21,760 nt of DNA, taken from the NCBI GenBank assembly GCA_036260105.1, contig DATAAN010000235.1:1-21760 (forward strand), in the 5' to 3' direction. The first letter of the stretch is position 1. Every line of letters starts with the position of its first letter. A model generated the notes under the pieces. The model saw nothing but the letters and a program-made list of their open reading frames with translations. It had not been told where the DNA came from and did no database searches. Positions 6,461 through 19,239 of the stretch are shown piece after piece. This DNA comes from JAJCYE01 sp036260105 (lineage in GTDB: Bacteria > Actinomycetota > CADDZG01 > JAHWKV01). The translations under genes were made by a program, and so were the position numbers.

Positions 6461-6774
6461 TAGGCGATGGAGAGCACCCTGGAGAGGCCGCTGACCTCGA
6501 GCACGCGGCGGGTCTGATCGGAGACGGACCGAAGGGTCAGGTCTCCGCCGCCGCTGCGCAGTCGCTTGAGGCCGGCGACGAGCACGGAGAGTCCACTGGA
6601 GTCGATGAATTCCAGCTCGGTCAGGTCCAATGTCACGTGGTTCACCCCCTGTGAGTGGAACTCGATCAGCGTCTCGCGGAGCCGGCGTGCGGTGTGGAAG
6701 TCGAGGTCGCCGATCAGCTCGATGATCGTCTTGCCGTCCTCGCTTTTCGTCCGCATATCGAAGTTGGTCGCCAT
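6460..6774 (-). CDS. STAS-domain anti-sigma factor antagonist (RsbV/SpoIIAA-like)
   Basis: A 104-residue single STAS domain, the size of RsbV and SpoIIAA. The segment LDLTELEFIDSSGLSVLVAG carries the conserved DSSGL, whose serine is the site phosphorylated by the partner kinase and restored by the PP2C phosphatase. It begins with a beta-strand pair (FDMRTKSEDGKTIIELIGDL), as the family does. I start it at ATG 6774 because the domain begins there; an upstream in-frame start at 6837 would add 21 residues with no family support. It is the first gene of a two-gene minus-strand operon with the phosphatase, transcribed away from the rplJ promoter. Confidence 0.92.
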   Translation of the reverse strand: MATNFDMRTKSEDGKTIIELIGDLDFHTARRLRETLIEFHSQGVNHVTLDLTELEFIDSSGLSVLVAGLKRLRSGGGDLTLRSVSDQTRRVLEVSGLSRVLSIA

Positions 6775-6864
6775 GAATCCCCGGAGTTGAGCGGCTGGAG
6801 ACCTCAGTCTAACGCCCCGGAGGTACAGGGAAGACACCCGGCTCTGCCGCTTGGACCGGCGGGG

Positions 6865-6873
6865 TGGTACGCT
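6865..6873 (+). promoter_or_regulatory. Extended -10 promoter of rplJL
   Basis: TGGTACGCT contains TGn directly before TACGCT, the extended -10 arrangement that needs little -35 contact. No convincing -35 lies at 17 bases. The predicted start near 6880 coincides with the first base of the structured L10 leader, which supports the call. Confidence 0.6.
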
Positions 6874-6879
6874 GGCTAG

Positions 6880-7031
6880 AGCCGAAGACGGCAGGTGGAG
6901 GCAGCGATGTGCTGCCCCTTAAGCTTCTCCAACGGAGGGCCTGCTCAGGTGAACAGCATCAGCGTGCCTTTCTAGCGATCTGTCGTCTCCGGCAGGTCGT
7001 TTTTTTGTTCAACGAGTAGTTAGGAGCGTTA
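6880..7031 (+). promoter_or_regulatory. Ribosomal L10 leader (autoregulatory attenuator)
   Basis: The 150-base leader before rplJ has the layout of the L10 leader family. CCGAAGACGGCAG (6882-6894) can pair with CTGTCGTCTCCGG (6980-6992) in 12 of 13 positions, closing a domain that contains a local hairpin GCAGC/GCTGC (6901-6915) and the AACGGAGGGCC and CTCAGGTGA stretches. The 3' strand of that helix is also used by a terminator hairpin (6974-7001), so the two structures exclude each other. In bacteria studied so far, the L10(L12)4 complex binds such leaders and shifts the balance to termination when it is in excess; I infer the same here. Confidence 0.8.
6974..7006 (+). terminator. Attenuator terminator before rplJ
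   Basis: AGCGATCTGTCG (6974-6985) pairs with CGGCAGGTCGTT (6990-7001) around the loop TCTC, including three G-T pairs, and runs into seven T (7000-7006). It lies inside the rplJ leader, upstream of the coding region, so it can only act as a conditional terminator. Confidence 0.75.
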
Positions 7032-7607
7032 ATGCCGAAACCTCAGAAGGTAGAGGCGGTTCAGGCGCTGAAGGAGCGGTTCCAGGACAGCGACGCAGCA
7101 CTGCTGGCCGAGTTCACCGGCCTTAAGGTGGGCGAGATGATGCAGGTTCGGCGCAAGCTCGCCGAGAACGGCACCAACTTCGGCGTGGTGAAGAACACGC
7201 TCGGCAGGATCGCCGCCACCGAGGCCAACATGGAGGAGCTCATCCCGCTGCTTCGCGGGTCCACGGCGATTGCCTTCGTCAAGGGGGATGCCGTCGTCGC
7301 GGCGAAGAACCTGGACGAGGTCGCCAAGCGGTACCCGGCCCTGGTAGTGAAGGGCGGGATCCTGGGCGGCAAGGTCCTGGATGCAGACCAGGCCAAGGCG
7401 CTGGCGTCTGTGGCGCCCCGTGAGGTGCTGCTTGCCCAGCTGGCGGGTTTGCTGCAGTCGCCCATTCAGAAGATCGGAAGTCTGCTTTACGCACCGCTCG
7501 GCAACCTGGGCAACGTCCTCTATGCACTGCAGCAGCAGCGAGGCGGCGGAGATTCCGCACCAGGTGCGGAGAGTTCGAACGAGTCGTCCGGCGAAGCCGC
7601 GACCTAG
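7032..7607 (+). CDS. rplJ: 50S ribosomal protein L10
   Basis: L10 anchors the L7/L12 dimers to the ribosome and, with them, represses its own mRNA. The 191-residue protein has the expected N-terminal rRNA-binding domain (VEAVQALKERF, LLAEFTGLKVGEMMQVRRKL, FGVVKNTLGRIA) and the C-terminal helix that binds L12 (about 150-170). A final Gly/Ser/Glu-rich tail of about 20 residues is probably disordered; such tails are common in actinobacterial L10. ATG at 7032 follows AGGAG (7022-7026) by five bases. It is separated from rplL by 18 bases. Confidence 0.98.
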   Translation: MPKPQKVEAVQALKERFQDSDAALLAEFTGLKVGEMMQVRRKLAENGTNFGVVKNTLGRIAATEANMEELIPLLRGSTAIAFVKGDAVVAAKNLDEVAKRYPALVVKGGILGGKVLDADQAKALASVAPREVLLAQLAGLLQSPIQKIGSLLYAPLGNLGNVLYALQQQRGGGDSAPGAESSNESSGEAAT

Positions 7608-7625
7608 AGGTTCAAGGAGGAACAG

Positions 7626-8021
7626 ATGGCAAAGGTAAGTGCAGATGACCTGCTCGACGCGATCGGCGACATGACGGTTCTCGAGCTCAGCGAGTTCGTG
7701 AAGTCCTTCGAGGAGAAGTTCGGCGTCACTGCCGCTCCGCAGGTGGTAGCGGCAGCGCCGGGAGCCGGCGGTGGAGCCGCTGCACCGGCTGCTGCGGAAG
7801 CCGAGGAGCAGGACGAGTTCGATGTGGTGCTGACCGCGATCGGCGACAAGAAGATCCAGGTCATCAAGGAGGTGCGCGCCCTCACCCAGCTCGGGCTGAA
7901 GGAGGCGAAGGACCTCGTCGAGGCGGCTCCGAAGCCCATCCTCGAGAAGGTGGCCAAGGAGGCTGCCGAAAAGGCGAAGGCTCAGCTCGAGGGCGCCGGC
8001 GCCACCGTCGACCTGAAGTAA
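7626..8021 (+). CDS. rplL: 50S ribosomal protein L7/L12
   Basis: L7/L12 forms the flexible stalk that recruits translation GTPases. All three parts are visible: the N-terminal dimerisation domain (1-35, DLLDAIGDMTVLELSEFVKS), an Ala/Gly/Pro hinge (about 36-62), and the C-terminal domain with KIQVIKEVRALTQLGLKEAK and the DLVEAAPKPI turn. The 131-residue length is normal. AGGAGG at 7615-7620 lies five bases before the ATG. There is no terminator after the stop, only a weak 5-bp hairpin at 8015-8028, so the next gene is probably co-transcribed. Confidence 0.98.
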   Translation: MAKVSADDLLDAIGDMTVLELSEFVKSFEEKFGVTAAPQVVAAAPGAGGGAAAPAAAEAEEQDEFDVVLTAIGDKKIQVIKEVRALTQLGLKEAKDLVEAAPKPILEKVAKEAAEKAKAQLEGAGATVDLK

Positions 8022-8048
8022 GCACTTCGCGGCGGCAGTTTCCTCACC

Positions 8049-9032
8049 ATGACGAAGCTGCTGTTGTTGACCGACTCCGATGTCGCCGCTTTGGTGCCTT
8101 CGTCGGAGGCGGTCGACGTGGTCGAGCGGGCCTTTGCCGACTTCGGGCACGGCCGCACCACCATGCCGCCCAAGGTGTATCTCGATTTCCCGCTGCACCG
8201 GGGTGACCTCAGGGTCATGCCGGCCGCAGTGGGGGATCGGTTCGCCGGCGTGAAGCTCATCAACTCGCATGAGCTCAACCCCCGAAAGGGGCTGCCCGCG
8301 GTGGTGGGCACCTATCTTCTGTTCTCGCAGGAGACCGGAACTCCGCTCTGCGTCATGGCGGCCACCGCCCTGACTGCGATCCGAACCGGCGCCGGCTCCG
8401 GCGTGGCCACCCGCCATATGGCCCGGAAGCGAGCCGCGACACTGGGCCTCGTGGGAGCCGGCGTCCAGGCCCCGTACCAGTACGACGCCGTCGCGGGCGA
8501 GCGGCCGATCGAACGGGTTGCCGTCTGGGCGCCCGACGCCGACGCCCAGCGGAGGGACGCCTTCGCCGCCACCATGCGGACCAGGCACCCGGACGTGGAG
8601 TTCACCGTTGGCCCTGTCGAAGACGCGGCCGCCTGTGACGTCGTGTGCACGACGACGCCCTCCCGGTCACCGCTTTTCCCAGCGGACGCGGTGAGGGCCG
8701 GCGCCCACCTCAACGCCGTCGGCGCCGACGGACCGGGCAAGCAGGAGCTTGACCCTTCTCTTCTGCTCCGGGCTCGAATCGTTGTCGACGAGCGTTATCA
8801 GGCTATCCACGGCGGGGAGATCAACGTGGCGATGAGCGAGGGAATCCTCACCGAAGATCGCATCGCCGGGACGCTGGCCGATGTGGTGAACGGCTCGTCG
8901 CCCGGCCGGATCTCGGACGACGAAATCACCGTCTTCGACTCGACGGGACTCGCAATCCAGGACATCGCGGTAGCGGTGCTCGCTTACGAGCGGGCGGTCG
9001 ACTCCGGGCGCGGATCGTTCATCGAGCTTTGA
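8049..9032 (+). CDS. Ornithine cyclodeaminase/mu-crystallin family NAD(P)-dependent enzyme
   Basis: A 327-residue enzyme of the ornithine cyclodeaminase/mu-crystallin family. Members include ornithine cyclodeaminase, archaeal-type alanine dehydrogenase and ketimine reductases; the exact substrate cannot be decided here. Conserved features are the active-site lysine in GVKLIN (K69), TAIRTGA (R112), the dinucleotide-binding GLVGAGVQAPYQ (G136, G138, Q140), NAVGADGPGKQEL (about 222-234) and FDSTGLAIQDIA (from 296). It starts 27 bases after rplL without a clear ribosome binding site. With no promoter or terminator in the gap it probably rides on the rplJL transcript, an unusual partner for ribosomal genes. 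Transcription ends at the strong hairpin at 9058-9094. Confidence 0.92.
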   Translation: MTKLLLLTDSDVAALVPSSEAVDVVERAFADFGHGRTTMPPKVYLDFPLHRGDLRVMPAAVGDRFAGVKLINSHELNPRKGLPAVVGTYLLFSQETGTPLCVMAATALTAIRTGAGSGVATRHMARKRAATLGLVGAGVQAPYQYDAVAGERPIERVAVWAPDADAQRRDAFAATMRTRHPDVEFTVGPVEDAAACDVVCTTTPSRSPLFPADAVRAGAHLNAVGADGPGKQELDPSLLLRARIVVDERYQAIHGGEINVAMSEGILTEDRIAGTLADVVNGSSPGRISDDEITVFDSTGLAIQDIAVAVLAYERAVDSGRGSFIEL

Positions 9033-9057
9033 CGGTCACGCGATAGCCGAAAGGACA

Positions 9058-9094
9058 AAAGAAAGGGGGCCCCCTCTCGGGGCCCCCTTTCTTT
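9058..9094. terminator. Bidirectional intrinsic terminator
   Basis: A perfect 16-bp stem (9058-9073 with 9079-9094) around loop CTCTC, A-rich on the left and T-rich on the right. It serves the rplJL-cyclodeaminase unit on the plus strand and the convergent glycine-rich gene ending at 9109 on the minus strand. Confidence 0.92.
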
Positions 9095-9108
9095 GGCTTG
9101 TGCTGCGG

Positions 9109-9780
9109 TTAGCAGTTGTTGTTGTTGTCTGCCTCGACGCAGGCGTCGCCGGTGTTGCCGGTCCGACCGCTGTTGCCAGAGTCGCCACCCTCGCCACCGT
9201 CGCCGCTCTCGCCGCCGTCGCCGCCGTCGCCGCCGTCGCCGGATTCGGCGTCGCCGCCTTCACCGTCGCCGCCGTCGCCGCCGACTCCGGCACCGCCGTC
9301 GCCACCGCTGCAGCCGGAGGACCGGTTGCCGCTGGCGTCACATGCGCCGTGGCCGCCGTCGCCGCCGTCGCCGCCGCCGCCGTCGCCGCCGCCGGTGGTT
9401 GCACCGGCGAACTTGCCGCTGCCGCCGGCTGCACCGCCGCCGCCACCGTTGCCGCCGTTACCGCCGCCGTTGCCGCCGTCGCCGCCGGTGCCTGCGCCGC
9501 CGTTGCCGCCGTCGCCGCTACCGCCGGTCGCGTCACCGCTGTCACCGCCGGCTCCACCTTCGCCACCGTCGCCGCTGTCGCCGCCGTCGCCACCGTCACC
9601 GGTTGCGCCGGAATCGCCGCTGTCGCCGGTGGTCAGCTCGAAGTCCTGCTCACAGTTCTGCTCGTCCGCACCTGGCCCGAGCACGTCACAGATGTTCTCT
9701 GCAACTGCCGTGGGGACCAGGGTGACGAAGGCCATGAGGCAGACCCAGAGCGCCACGCCAAAGATCTTTCCTAGCTTCAT
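9109..9780 (-). CDS. Secreted acidic glycine-rich repeat protein
   Basis: A 223-residue protein with a clear Sec signal peptide: KLGK basic start, hydrophobic core, and an AxA site (AVA) at 25-27 giving mature residue E28. The mature chain is dominated by GDGG, GNGG and GEGG units. It is strongly acidic, with only one Lys and two Arg after the signal. Six cysteines remain, in three pairs: two near the N-terminus, two in the middle (GAC...GC) and two at the end (GDAC...NNNNC), which suggests disulphides. I do not recognise a named family. The repeats recall PGRS-like and calcium-binding glycine-rich sequences, but the nonapeptide RTX pattern is not kept. ATG 9780 has GGGAGAG four bases upstream. 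An open frame continues 5' but lacks support. Long mirror frames on the plus strand come from the same low-complexity DNA. Confidence 0.8.
   Translation of the reverse strand: MKLGKIFGVALWVCLMAFVTLVPTAVAENICDVLGPGADEQNCEQDFELTTGDSGDSGATGDGGDGGDSGDGGEGGAGGDSGDATGGSGDGGNGGAGTGGDGGNGGGNGGNGGGGGAAGGSGKFAGATTGGGDGGGGDGGDGGHGACDASGNRSSGCSGGDGGAGVGGDGGDGEGGDAESGDGGDGGDGGESGDGGEGGDSGNSGRTGNTGDACVEADNNNNC
9170..9600. repeat. Low-complexity GCC/GTC repeat tract (9-bp units)
   Basis: The plus strand is built from variants of GCCGCCGTC, with three perfect copies in a row at 9211-9237 and many near copies elsewhere. On the coding (minus) strand this encodes Gly-Asp-Gly type units. Unit lengths are multiples of three, so gain or loss of copies would keep the frame. 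Strong strand asymmetry (C-rich plus, G-rich minus) is evident. Confidence 0.85.
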
Positions 9781-10151
9781 GCTGCTCTCCCGTCTGGGGC
9801 TATCCCTACCAACGAATGTTTCGATACCGCCCGCCGCCCGTAGGCGACACTCCATTGTCGAGCCTCCCACCGCCCACTGTCTAGATGGGTAGAGGCCGAA
9901 AAATGAAGTCAACCGTCTATTTCCCCCCGCACGGAGGGTCGTATACCGGTATCGCGGAAAAATCGCCTCAATAAATTCGTTCTCGTCAATAGGTGCACTG
10001 GAGCGATCGACGAATCTGCGCGGCGTCGGAAGAAGAGCTCGGGGGCCATTCCGAGCAGACTGGCCACTGCCTCGGGGGGACTGTCGAAAGCGCAATGGAC
10101 GCTATTTGCATCCGGGTTTACTAGCCATACGTTTCCAGATAGCTTTCACCT
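9781..10151. other. Divergent intergenic region, mostly unassigned
   Basis: This 371-base gap separates two divergent genes and is clearly richer in A/T than its surroundings. At its right edge is the leaderless promoter described separately. For the glycine-rich gene the best -35 is TTGACT (minus strand, 9912-9907), with no good -10 at 16-18 bases. A perfect palindrome ATACCGGTAT lies at 9943-9952 and could be a regulator site. I find no convincing coding region and no riboswitch I can name. Confidence 0.4.
10117..10145 (+). promoter_or_regulatory. Promoter giving a leaderless mRNA for the 10152 gene
   Basis: TTTACT (10117-10122) and TAGCTT (10140-10145) are exactly 17 bases apart. Only six bases separate the -10 from the ATG at 10152, so the predicted transcription start is the A of the start codon. 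There is no ribosome binding site upstream of that ATG, which fits a leaderless message. Confidence 0.6.
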
Positions 10152-11135
10152 ATGGATGAGCCCCCGCCGCTTCCGCCGGCGGCTCCGCCCGCCCGCGGGG
10201 TCCCCGAGTTCCGGGCCCGGGGTGCCGGCGAGCTCATCGAAGCGGGGATGCGGCTGTACTTCGCACGTTGGAGAATCTTCGTACCGGTAGCCGCAGTCTT
10301 CATGGTTCCCTACGCCGCGTTAAGCGCCATTGCCAGCGCCGTGACGGTATCGGAGCTTGGTGATAGCGCCTTCTTGACCAATCCGAACGCGATCCCGACG
10401 CCGGAGGACCTCGTCGCCTTCTTCGGACCGTTGATGCTGATCGGCCTTCTGTTCCTGCTGGTCTATCCGGTGATGGTGGGTGCCCTGTCCTGGGCGGCCG
10501 CACGAACCTATCTCGGCGAGGTCCCCACTCCGGGACAGGTGCTGCGTTTCGCCATCTCCCGGTTCGGCGCCCTTCTATGGGTCACGGTTCTTCCTTTCCT
10601 GGCCGTCCTGCTAATCGCACTGGTGTTGTTCCCGGTGGCCTTCCTTGTGGACAACGGCTTCGTAGCCTTCATGTTGGCGGTGGTTTTCGGAATCGCTGCG
10701 TTCGTCGTCTTCGTCGGGTTCCTGTTCTCGTCGATCGTGGTGGTGGTGGAGGACATACGGGGCACGAAGGCCCTAGGCCGCTCCTGGAGCCTGGTTAAGG
10801 GTTTCTTCTGGAAGGTGGTGGGCACTACGTTGCTCGCTGCCATCATCTCGTTCATCGTGGAGGCGGTATTCTCCATGCCGCTCACCTTCATATCCCAGTC
10901 CTTGCTCGCCGGTGAAGCGGTGCTGATCGGGTCCCTCCTCGCCTTTATCGGAGCCGCCATATCGGGCACCCTCGTCACTCCGTTCAGCGCCATCGTGCAG
11001 GTGCTTCTCTACTTCGACCTCAGGATCCGCAAGGAGGGCATGGACCTCAGCCTGATGGCCCAGCAGCTGGGCGGTGGCGGCCTGGAGGCCGTGCCGCCGA
11101 GCGCCGAGGGATCCGGCCTGGACGCCACCCCCTAA
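10152..11135 (+). CDS. Six-helix membrane protein, GPDPase-membrane-domain-like
   Basis: A 327-residue integral membrane protein with a Pro-rich cytoplasmic head (PPPLPPAAPP), about six membrane segments (near residues 42-65, 89-115, 141-165, 169-200, 226-250 and 258-290) and a Gly/Pro-rich tail. Features such as LIEAGMRLYFARWRIF at the front, EDIRGTKALGRSWSLVKGFF in a loop and LLYFDLRIRKEGMDL at the end match the pattern of actinobacterial proteins that carry the membrane domain of glycerophosphodiester phosphodiesterases without the catalytic part. The function of that group is not established. It reads from a probable leaderless promoter and stops about 40 bases before the first rpoB promoter with no strong terminator, so some read-through into rpoB is possible. 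Confidence 0.85.
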   Translation: MDEPPPLPPAAPPARGVPEFRARGAGELIEAGMRLYFARWRIFVPVAAVFMVPYAALSAIASAVTVSELGDSAFLTNPNAIPTPEDLVAFFGPLMLIGLLFLLVYPVMVGALSWAAARTYLGEVPTPGQVLRFAISRFGALLWVTVLPFLAVLLIALVLFPVAFLVDNGFVAFMLAVVFGIAAFVVFVGFLFSSIVVVVEDIRGTKALGRSWSLVKGFFWKVVGTTLLAAIISFIVEAVFSMPLTFISQSLLAGEAVLIGSLLAFIGAAISGTLVTPFSAIVQVLLYFDLRIRKEGMDLSLMAQQLGGGGLEAVPPSAEGSGLDATP

Positions 11136-11174
11136 CGCCTTCACCGAGTCCTCCGGCCCCGAGGTCGGGATTTC

Positions 11175-11204
11175 TTGACATCGGTACGTCGATCCGCCTA
11201 CTCT
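11175..11204 (+). promoter_or_regulatory. rpoBC promoter P1
   Basis: A perfect TTGACA (11175-11180) is followed after 18 bases by TACTCT (11199-11204). It would start near 11211 and give a leader of about 200 bases before rpoB. Confidence 0.72.
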
Positions 11205-11259
11205 GTTCCGGCTTGCAATCGCATAGGAAACCCCTTCCCCGGTCACGGCCCGGCTGCCG

Positions 11260-11288
11260 TTGACACTGCGATTGCCGTCTGTTACTGT
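11260..11288 (+). promoter_or_regulatory. rpoBC promoter P2
   Basis: A perfect TTGACA (11260-11265), 17-base spacer and TACTGT (11283-11288). Start is expected near 11295. The leader of about 119 bases contains two short GC hairpins: GGCGC/GCGCC near 11312-11327, and a bulged one near 11343-11360. I cannot assign a function to them. Confidence 0.78.
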
Positions 11289-11413
11289 TGCTCTCTTAAT
11301 GTCAATTCCCCTGGCGCTAGCTCGCGCCCTGACCATCTTGCTGGGCGTCCCGACGCGCCCCGAGCCCATCTTTAGCTCGACTAGCTTCAATCCCGTAAAG
11401 GAGGAGTTGCGCA

Positions 11414-14881
<3,468 letters not shown>

Positions 14882-14883
14882 GG

Positions 14884-18738
<3,855 letters not shown>

Positions 18739-18755
18739 CTCGACTTCCAACTAGA

Positions 18756-18786
18756 CGAAAAGGGCCCCCGCAAGGGGGCCTTTTCG
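18756..18786 (+). terminator. rpoBC intrinsic terminator
   Basis: CGAAAAGG and CCCCC pair with GGGGG and CCTTTTCG around a GCAA tetraloop, with one bulged G. The hairpin lies 17 bases after the rpoC stop and leads into T-rich DNA. Its symmetry means it could also stop transcription from the other strand. Confidence 0.9.
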
Positions 18787-18868
18787 TTTCTTCGACTGCT
18801 CCATATATGGCAAGGGGAGGAAGCGGCCTGATCGGGGAATACATAAAGGTGGCCGCAGTCATCGGGAC

Positions 18869-18896
18869 GGCGGCACCGATGTGTGCTTGTGCCGCC
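18869..18896 (+). promoter_or_regulatory. Hairpin in the leader of the 18925 gene
   Basis: GGCGGCAC (18869-18876) pairs perfectly with GTGCCGCC (18889-18896) around a 12-base loop, ending 18 bases before the AAGGAGG ribosome binding site. No T-run follows. It may stabilise the mRNA, or it may be an inverted repeat read by a protein. I do not see a clear promoter for the gene in 18787-18868. Confidence 0.35.
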
Positions 18897-18924
18897 AGAG
18901 CGGCTTTGAACGAAGGAGGCACCG

Positions 18925-19176
18925 ATGCCCATCTATGAAGAAGAGCCGGTCGTACAGCGGCGGGTCGTTGAGGAGCCCGCTGTCGAAAGGCGGGTCGTCG
19001 AGGAACCAGTGGCCGAGAGGCGGATCGTCGAGGAGCCGGTCGCAGCGAGGCGCGTGGTCAGGTCCCGGGGAGACGACTTCGCCCAGTCGGAGGTGATCCG
19101 CTACGGCTTTCTGTTGGTGATGACGATCATCATCCTGTACTTCCTCGCCCGGTACGTGATCCCGATGCTCGGCTAG
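18925..19176 (+). CDS. Small single-helix membrane protein with four 10-residue repeats
   Basis: An 83-residue protein with two parts. Residues 8-47 are four tandem 10-residue repeats of the form PVxxRRVVEE, with alternating acidic and basic pairs. Residues of about 58-80 (RYGFLLVMTIIILYFLARYV) form one membrane helix followed by a short polar end. No signal peptidase site is visible, so the repeats probably stay on the cytoplasmic side (positive residues RRVVRSR just before the helix agree). I do not recognise a family. AAGGAGG lies five bases before the ATG, an excellent site, so I think the gene is real and well translated. It stands alone between the rpoBC terminator and its own terminator at 19194-19223. 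Confidence 0.85.
   Translation: MPIYEEEPVVQRRVVEEPAVERRVVEEPVAERRIVEEPVAARRVVRSRGDDFAQSEVIRYGFLLVMTIIILYFLARYVIPMLG
18946..19065 (+). repeat. Four in-frame 30-bp tandem repeats
   Basis: Units start at 18946, 18976, 19006 and 19036. Each encodes a 10-residue PVxxRRVVEE variant. The DNA copies differ at several, mainly synonymous or conservative, positions, so the array is not freshly duplicated and the protein pattern appears to be under selection. Confidence 0.9.
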
Positions 19177-19193
19177 CCAGCGCACCGGTCAAA

Positions 19194-19223
19194 GAAGAAG
19201 GGCCCCCTCGGGGGCCCTTCTTC
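19194..19223. terminator. Bidirectional intrinsic terminator
   Basis: GAAGAAGGGCCCCC (19194-19207) pairs perfectly with its complement (19210-19223), leaving a minimal loop that would open to four bases. A-rich left and T-rich right ends let it act on both strands. It ends the 18925 gene and the convergent surface-protein gene, whose stop is at 19240. Confidence 0.9.
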
Positions 19224-19239
19224 CTGTTTGCCAGCTCGT

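Noticed and set aside
9170..9600. Regular short repeats that could suggest a CRISPR array.
   Set aside because: Units are 9 bases without unique spacers and keep one coding frame. This is protein-coding low complexity.
9100..9892. Long plus-strand frames over the glycine-rich gene, one Ala/Val-rich and one Pro/Ser-rich.
   Set aside because: They are translations of the GCC/GTC repeat on the opposite strand. The minus-strand frame alone has a signal peptide, ribosome binding site and terminator.
18801..18810. Palindrome CCATATATGG after rpoC.
   Set aside because: It looks like a eukaryotic CArG box, but no bacterial regulator or promoter geometry supports a role.
18879..18938. A 19-codon upstream frame (ATG at 18879) overlapping the small repeat-protein start.
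   Set aside because: It has no ribosome binding site, lies in the hairpin loop and is out of frame; too short to support.
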